In this document: one piece after another, positions 10,431-13,335 of the stretch | How positions within the stretch are numbered: the stretch's first letter is position 1 | Layout: each line of letters opens with the position of its first letter | Made by a program: the position numbers and the translations under genes | Notes under the pieces: model-generated | Told to the model about the DNA's origin: nothing | Database searches by the model: none | Seen by the model: only the letters and a program-made list of their open reading frames with translations | Source: a bacterium | Lineage (GTDB): Bacteria; Patescibacteriota; Patescibacteriia; Patescibacteriales; GWE2-39-37 | Assembly (NCBI GenBank): GCA_021786695.1 | Contig: JAJYMT010000064.1 | Location: 1 to 13,335, forward strand | DNA: 13,335 nucleotides | Direction: 5' to 3'

Positions 10431-10964
10431 ATGAAATGGAAAATAATTTCAACTGAACAAAAATATAAAAATAAATGGATGACCGTCACCGAAGATGTGT
10501 TTGAGAACGTTGACGGCAAGCGGCTGACCTATGGCGTAGTGCGTAAAGAACCCTGCGCCTTGATAATCCCCTGGGATGGAAAAGTATTTACGCTGGTCGG
10601 GCAATATCGGCATCCTAACGATTATTTTTCCTGGGAATTTCCCCAAGGGCACCTTGAGCATGGTTCTGTCGAAAAGACGGCCATAAAAGAATTAAAGGAA
10701 GAAACCGGTTTGACCGCCGAAAAAATCGAACAGCTTGCACATTTTTATTTGGCCCCGGGCCATCATACTCAAGAGTACTTTGTTTTTTTGGCAACTGGCC
10801 TCCGAGAAGGTAAGCAGGAATTAGAGGAAAGCGAAGAAGGCATGGTAACGAAGAAAATTGCCCCAAGAGAGCTTGAAAAAATGATAAGCGATGGCCTAAT
10901 AAAAGACGGCCCAACTTTAGCTGCCTGCGGTTTATTAAAAATAAAATGGAATCTAAAAACGTGA
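10431..10964 (+). CDS. Nudix hydrolase, ADP-ribose pyrophosphatase-like
   Basis: Nudix-fold hydrolase of 177 residues that cleaves a nucleoside diphosphate linked to another group. Family features are the early KWMTVTEDVFENVDGKRLTYGVV strands, ALIIPWDGKVFTLVGQYRHP, and WEFPQGHLEHGS leading into the Nudix helix KELKEETGL (residues 86-94, with the metal-binding Glu87, Glu90 and Glu91). The Arg of the REUxEExGU signature is Lys86. The stretch from Gly73 to Lys86 is one residue shorter than the classic Gx5Ex7RE spacing. The layout (YRHP, FPQG, late APGHHTQEYFVFLA) fits the ADP-ribose/nucleotide-sugar type better than MutT. The substrate is unproven. The start is ATG 10431 without Shine-Dalgarno. 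It follows secA by 43 AT-rich bases with no terminator visible, so some read-through from secA is possible. Confidence 0.85.
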   Translation: MKWKIISTEQKYKNKWMTVTEDVFENVDGKRLTYGVVRKEPCALIIPWDGKVFTLVGQYRHPNDYFSWEFPQGHLEHGSVEKTAIKELKEETGLTAEKIEQLAHFYLAPGHHTQEYFVFLATGLREGKQELEESEEGMVTKKIAPRELEKMISDGLIKDGPTLAACGLLKIKWNLKT

Positions 10965-11287
10965 AAATCGTGGTCTTTGTTCCAGAATCACACGCCGAGG
11001 CGGTCCGCAAGGCCATGGGCGATGCCGGGGCAGGCAGGATCGGCAACTATATTTACTGCAGTTTTTCTTCGAAGGGCCTGGGTCGCTTTCTCCCGCAGGA
11101 AGGCGCGCGGCCGGCCGTTGGAGAAATTGGCAGGTTGGAATCAGTTCCGGAAGAACGGATAGAGGCCGTGTGCGCCCGCGACTTGCTGAAAGACGTAATC
11201 GAAGCAATCAAGAACGTTCATCCCTATGAAGAAGTAGCCCTGGATATCTACCCGCTGGAAGACATCACCTCCTTAGTCATTTCATAA
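10961..11287 (+). CDS. YqfO/NIF3-insert-like small protein (CutA-like fold)
   Basis: Stand-alone protein matching the CutA-like insert domain found in YqfO/NIF3-family proteins and in small YqfO-type homologues. The pattern KIVVFVPESHAEAVRKA, AGAGRIGNYIYCSF, a GARPAVGEIGRLE segment, and the final VIEAIKNVHPYEEVALDIYPL are typical. The molecular role is not established for the family; metal or nucleotide binding has been suggested for the larger proteins. GTG 10961 is chosen because it gives the family N-terminus directly and makes a four-base GTGA overlap with the Nudix stop. The ATG at 10946 would add MESKN. Ends 11287, directly before the palindrome of the next unit. Confidence 0.8.
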   Translation: MKIVVFVPESHAEAVRKAMGDAGAGRIGNYIYCSFSSKGLGRFLPQEGARPAVGEIGRLESVPEERIEAVCARDLLKDVIEAIKNVHPYEEVALDIYPLEDITSLVIS

Positions 11288-11319
11288 CATTATACCATAT
11301 TACAGTATATGGTATAATG
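11288..11319. promoter_or_regulatory. Palindromic operator copy 1 over the regulator promoter
   Basis: Arms of 13 bp pair perfectly around the spacer TACAGT (11301-11306). The core arms ATACCATAT and ATATGGTAT (11292-11315) are repeated exactly at 11762-11785. The right arm contains TATAAT (11313-11318), so a protein bound here would cover the -10 box of the YerC-type gene. A weak -35 candidate, TTATAC, lies 17 bases upstream at 11290-11295. The overlap suggests autoregulation. Confidence 0.7.
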
Positions 11320-11337
11320 AATTATAATCGATGGAAT

Positions 11338-11760
11338 ATGGCAAAAGTGAAATCATACGAACTTGATGAGGCGGTCAGAAATAAAATTCTCAAAGATTTT
11401 TATCTTATGGTCGCCTCACTCAACAATGTCTCCGAAGTGGAAAAATTTTTAAAAGACTTGTTGACACCCAGCGAAAGCGTCATGATTGCCAGGCGGATCC
11501 AGATTGCCAAGATGCTTCTCGAAGGTGCTTTGCATGAAGAGATCAGGCGAAAACTCGGCGTCGGCTTCTCGACAATAAACCAGGTCGACCGTTGGCTGAA
11601 TAACGGCTTCGGCGGTTATAAGCTGGCTTTGAAGAAATTGAAAAAAGGAGCCATGCCGAAGTTTCAGCAGCCGCAAAACATACCAATGACATTCGATTGG
11701 CTGAGAAAAAGGTACCCCGCCCATTATTTATTAATAAATCTTTTGATGAAAAATAAGTAA
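11338..11760 (+). CDS. YerC/YecD-type TrpR-like regulator
   Basis: Small all-helical DNA-binding protein of the Trp repressor superfamily, YerC/YecD branch. The core LKDLLTPSESVMIARRIQIAKMLLEG is followed by the helix-turn-helix HEEIRRKLGVGFSTINQVDRWLNNG. A lysine-rich tail of about 45 residues (KKLKKGAMPKFQQPQ onward) extends past the usual domain end. ATG 11338 (MAKVKSYELDE) is preferred. The ATG at 11317 lies inside the predicted -10 box and upstream of the likely transcription start near 11325. The gene is flanked by two identical palindrome cores, the first over its promoter and the second over its stop codon. The likely role is a repressor of itself and of the dipeptidase downstream. 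The effector is unknown; tryptophan is not implied, since no trp genes are here. Confidence 0.85.
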   Translation: MAKVKSYELDEAVRNKILKDFYLMVASLNNVSEVEKFLKDLLTPSESVMIARRIQIAKMLLEGALHEEIRRKLGVGFSTINQVDRWLNNGFGGYKLALKKLKKGAMPKFQQPQNIPMTFDWLRKRYPAHYLLINLLMKNK

Positions 11761-11791
11761 AATACCATATTACAGTATATGGTATTTTACT
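11756..11791. promoter_or_regulatory. Palindromic operator copy 2 before the dipeptidase gene
   Basis: Perfect 15-bp arms (11756-11770 and 11777-11791) surround the same TACAGT spacer. The 24-base core is identical to copy 1, while the outer bases differ yet still pair. It overlaps the regulator stop codon TAA (11758-11760) and ends 15 bases before the dipeptidase ATG. TATTTT at 11783-11788 occupies the place of the copy-1 TATAAT and may be a weak -10. A hairpin in the RNA is also possible, but no long T-run follows. Confidence 0.65.
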
Positions 11792-11805
11792 GGTTTAATT
11801 GCTGT

Positions 11806-12366
11806 ATGAAATTCGTTGACTTGAAAAAATATGGTTTCGCAACCGAGCCGCGCTACTACTTTTACGGCTGGACCAGCGAGCCGCGGGTGTTGGCACGTGA
11901 ATCGGTGGCAAAGCGATTAGTCAGGGCCAGAAAGTTCTTGCCTAAGGGCTATAATTTCAAAATTTGGGACTGTTTGCGGCCCCGGCCGGTGCAGATTAAA
12001 ATGATCGGCAATTTCCGGCGGCGATTGACGGCAGCGCATCCGACCAAGTCAAAAGCGGAAATCGAGCGCCTGGTCTGGAATTTTTGCGCCAAGCCGGCCA
12101 AAACGGTCGTGCGGCCGGACACCCACCGCAACGGCGGGGCGCTCGACCTGACGATCGTCGACGTGCGCGGCAGGGAACTCTATATGGGAACTGATTTCGA
12201 TGACGCGACCGAGCGGGCGGGGACGGATTTTTTTGAAAAGAAAAAGGAGTTGGATATCTTGGAAAAAGAGGCGAGAAAAAACCGGCGGATATTCTGCCGA
12301 GCGATGAAGCGGGCCGGTTTTGAAAATTACCATAACGAGTGGTGGCACTGGAGTTTTGACAAATAA
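11806..12366 (+). CDS. VanX/DdpX-like D-Ala-D-Ala dipeptidase (M15D)
   Basis: Zinc dipeptidase of the VanX/DdpX family, which splits D-alanyl-D-alanine. Zinc ligands are His107 and Asp114 in THRNGGALDLTIVD (HxxxxxxD spacing) and His181 in NEWWHW; Glu178 is the catalytic base. Arg58 in WDCLRP corresponds to the transition-state arginine of the family. At 187 residues it is near the usual length of about 190-200. There is no signal peptide, so it acts in the cytoplasm. ATG 11806 is preferred over the ATG at 11779, which lies inside the palindrome. The spacing from palindrome core to start (21 bases) nearly equals that of the regulator gene (23 bases). No VanH, VanA or VanRS partners are visible, so a role in peptide recycling or scavenging is more likely than vancomycin resistance. 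Confidence 0.88.
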   Translation: MKFVDLKKYGFATEPRYYFYGWTSEPRVLARESVAKRLVRARKFLPKGYNFKIWDCLRPRPVQIKMIGNFRRRLTAAHPTKSKAEIERLVWNFCAKPAKTVVRPDTHRNGGALDLTIVDVRGRELYMGTDFDDATERAGTDFFEKKKELDILEKEARKNRRIFCRAMKRAGFENYHNEWWHWSFDK

Positions 12367-12443
12367 AAAGGCCGCCAGTAAATCGATCAAGGAGGATATC
12401 CACTGGCCTGCTGTCGGCTATGTGGTTTCCTGATCCTGGCGGC
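12365..12443 (-). terminator. Terminator-like hairpin A of the candidate RNA
   Basis: On the - strand the 8-bp stem GCCGCCAG/CTGGCGGC closes a branched hairpin and is followed by C and five T (12369-12365), then ATTT. The long apical part is unusual for a simple intrinsic terminator. It could also stop + strand transcripts of the dipeptidase gene only poorly, since that side lacks a T-run. Confidence 0.5.
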
Positions 12444-12545
12444 AAAGCAGCAAATGACGCACTCGAACGATAATCGGTCGCAACGATAAGGTTGATCTCT
12501 AGCAGGGCCGATTATTCATACGATGGGCGAGTGCGATCATTGAAT
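12366..12545 (-). ncRNA. Candidate structured non-coding RNA, two long hairpins
   Basis: Two helices account for most of the interval. Hairpin A is closed by 8 perfect bp (12371-12378 with 12436-12443), continued by GATCA/TGATC, GGA/TCC, CCAC/GTGG and GCC/GGC. Hairpin B is closed by AATGA plus CGCACTCG (12453-12465) with CGAGTGCG plus TCATT (12528-12541, one bulge), with an inner GATAATCGG/CCGATTATT helix (12469-12477 with 12508-12516). On the - strand hairpin A is followed by CTTTTTATTT, a terminator-like end; the + strand has no T-run, hence the strand choice. No known RNA family was recognised and no clear promoter was found. The longest - strand ORF beginning at its 5' end is only 13 codons. 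It converges tail-to-tail on the dipeptidase gene, whose stop codon overlaps the T-run. Confidence 0.5.
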
Positions 12546-12613
12546 ATAGGTTACAATAAGAGTATATAATTAGCAATAGAATTACGGGAAATAATTTGAA
12601 AGGCAATTATCGG

Positions 12614-12639
12614 AAAAAAACCCCGGCGGATCGCCAGGG
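12614..12639 (-). terminator. Intrinsic terminator of the small minus-strand gene
   Basis: On the - strand CCCTGGCG (12639-12632) pairs fully with CGCCGGGG (12628-12621), with one G-T wobble, around an ATC loop, followed by seven T (12620-12614). It starts one base after the stop codon of the 98-residue gene, which strongly supports that gene and its strand. Confidence 0.88.
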
Positions 12640-12936
12640 TTAGAGCTCCTCTGATCGGAGCAGAATGAGACCGCGGGCCTCCTCCCGCATGCTGGAGAGG
12701 TGGTAGAGGTAGAGCTCCCGGATGCCGTCTGCCGCATAGGCGCTGACCCGGAAACCGTCCGCGCTGGAGGAGAGAATCCGCAGTGTCCCTACCGGCTGCT
12801 GGTGGCGGCAGAAACGGAACGGACCGAGTACCACCTTGGTGAATGGCGGCTGTTCGCGCAACCAACTGACGAGATGGCGGAGATCGTTGCCGCCCGACCG
12901 GCGCTGGCCTGCAGGTTTCTCGTGCGAAGGTTTCAA
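12640..12936 (-). CDS. Unrecognised 98-residue protein with complete expression signals
   Basis: I do not recognise this family. The protein starts MKPSHEKPAGQRRSGG (basic, probably disordered). A likely mixed alpha/beta body follows (LRHLVSWLREQPPFTKVVLGPF, then QPVGTLRILSSSADGFRVSAYA and IRELYLYHLSSMREEARGLILL). No membrane segment or signal peptide is seen. A TTG start at 12936-12934 is chosen because AAAGGAGG (12952-12945) lies 8 bases before it; a GTG at 12945 would overlap that site. A TTGACA/TATCTT promoter with 17-base spacing lies upstream and a strong terminator abuts the stop, so the gene is a complete single transcription unit. An 84-codon + strand ORF over the same bases has no such signals. 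It is divergent from the phospholipase D gene. Confidence 0.7.
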   Translation of the reverse strand: MKPSHEKPAGQRRSGGNDLRHLVSWLREQPPFTKVVLGPFRFCRHQQPVGTLRILSSSADGFRVSAYAADGIRELYLYHLSSMREEARGLILLRSEEL

Positions 12937-12944
12937 TTCTTCCA

Positions 12945-12952
12945 CCTCCTTT
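12945..12952 (-). promoter_or_regulatory. Strong Shine-Dalgarno deciding a TTG start
   Basis: AAAGGAGG on the - strand, 8 bases before the TTG at 12936. It is the only canonical Shine-Dalgarno at the start of a gene in this window. Confidence 0.75.
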
Positions 12953-12971
12953 AATTCAAGAATGATTTTTC

Positions 12972-13000
12972 AAGATAACCCACTTTATTAAAATTGTCAA
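12972..13000 (-). promoter_or_regulatory. Sigma-70 promoter of the small minus-strand gene
   Basis: On the - strand a perfect -35 TTGACA (13000-12995) and a -10 TATCTT (12977-12972) are separated by exactly 17 bases. The start would fall near 12965, about 13 bases before the Shine-Dalgarno. The -35 lies inside the palindrome at 12989-13005. Confidence 0.75.
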
Positions 13001-13005
13001 TTTTA
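12989..13005. repeat. 17-bp palindrome in the divergent intergenic region
   Basis: TAAAATTGTCAATTTTA is symmetric around its central T. It covers the -35 of the small minus-strand gene and touches the ATG of the phospholipase D gene, so a bound protein could control both. No matching copy was noticed elsewhere in the window. Confidence 0.45.
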
Positions 13006-13335
13006 TGAACGATCACGCCTGGCAATTTTATCTTCGGGGCGAAGCGGCCTGGGAGGCGATGTATTCGGCCTGCGCGGCCGCGCAAACCAGCATCGACTTC
13101 GAGCAGTTTATTTTCACCTACGACCAGATCGGCCGGCGGTTTTATAAATTATTCATCGACAAGGCGCGTTCCGGCGTCAAGGTGCGGCTGATACTCGACG
13201 CCGGCGGCAGCTATTCTTTTTATAATACGGCCTACGCCGAAGAACTCACGCGGCAAGGAGTGGAACTCAAATTTTTCAGCCCGATCAGCCCCTGGCGCAT
13301 CCATAATTTTTCTTCTTTCTTTTTCCGCGACCACC
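13005..13335 (+). CDS. Phospholipase D/cardiolipin synthase family protein, 3'-truncated by window edge
   Basis: N-terminal 110 residues of a phospholipase D-superfamily protein, of the kind that includes cardiolipin synthase, which joins phosphatidylglycerol head groups at the membrane. Visible family features are the LRGEAAWEAMYSACAAAQTSIDFEQFIF strand-helix start, a GRRFYKLFIDKARSGVKVRLILDAGGS segment, LTRQGVELKFFSP, and NFSSFFFRDH, where the first catalytic HKD motif would begin. The window ends exactly in that motif, so the catalytic Lys and Asp cannot be checked. No leading membrane helices are seen, unlike classical ClsA, so a ClsB/ClsC-like soluble form is possible. The start is ATG 13005 with no Shine-Dalgarno. 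Confidence 0.82.
   Translation, partial: MNDHAWQFYLRGEAAWEAMYSACAAAQTSIDFEQFIFTYDQIGRRFYKLFIDKARSGVKVRLILDAGGSYSFYNTAYAEELTRQGVELKFFSPISPWRIHNFSSFFFRDH

Noticed and set aside
11317..11337. Upstream ATG for the YerC-type regulator
   Set aside because: It lies within the predicted -10 box, upstream of the likely transcription start.
11762..11785. Palindrome copy 2 as intrinsic terminator only
   Set aside because: The T-run after the stem is too short and interrupted, and the same core sits over a promoter in copy 1, so an operator role fits better, though a dual role is possible.
11806..12366. Vancomycin-resistance gene cluster
   Set aside because: Only the VanX-like dipeptidase is present; no VanH dehydrogenase, VanA ligase or VanRS pair is visible, and the regulator is of another family.
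12371..12541. tRNA, tmRNA, integron attC site or retron RNA
   Set aside because: There is no cloverleaf or T-loop, no tag-peptide frame, no attC core pair and no integrase or reverse transcriptase gene nearby.
12700..12954. 84-codon + strand ORF over the small minus-strand gene
   Set aside because: It has no promoter, Shine-Dalgarno or terminator, while the - strand reading has all three in correct order.

Overview
The window looks like chromosomal sequence of an uncultivated Candidate Phyla Radiation (Patescibacteria, Parcubacteria-like) bacterium. Four things point there: compact gene-on-gene packing, start codons almost without Shine-Dalgarno sequences, a SecA with an extra segment of about 30 residues after the first nucleotide-binding motifs, and a mix of small CPR-typical genes (single-domain HPF, YerC-type TrpR homologue, stand-alone YqfO-type protein, VanX-like dipeptidase). 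This placement is an inference from gene content and is not proven by a marker search.

Layout, all on the + strand except one gene: the 3' part of frr (1-486), rseP (620-1789), a zinc-dependent phospholipase C-like gene (1833-2756) and an intrinsic terminator at 2771-2805. A promoter at 2823 then opens a tight five-gene run: methyltransferase, membrane histidine kinase, single-domain response regulator, ribosome hibernation factor and alpha/beta hydrolase (2844-7383). secA follows from its own promoter, with a long AT-rich hairpin in its leader (7384-10387). After it come a Nudix hydrolase and an overlapping YqfO-type gene (10431-11287).

The accessory-looking end starts at 11288. A YerC/TrpR-type regulator is bracketed by two copies of the same 24-bp palindrome. 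One copy overlaps its own -10 box. The other overlaps its stop codon, just before a VanX-like D-Ala-D-Ala dipeptidase. This looks like a self-contained autoregulated unit. Beyond it lies a strongly folded non-coding stretch (12366-12545), read most plausibly on the - strand because it ends in a T-tract. Next is an unrecognised 98-residue gene on the - strand with a near-consensus promoter, the only strong Shine-Dalgarno in the window and its own terminator. Last is the start of a phospholipase D/cardiolipin synthase gene, cut by the window edge at its first HKD motif.

The best candidates for something undescribed are the regulator/dipeptidase unit with its twin palindromes, the folded RNA that converges on it, the isolated small gene, and a palindromic element inserted in frame in secA.
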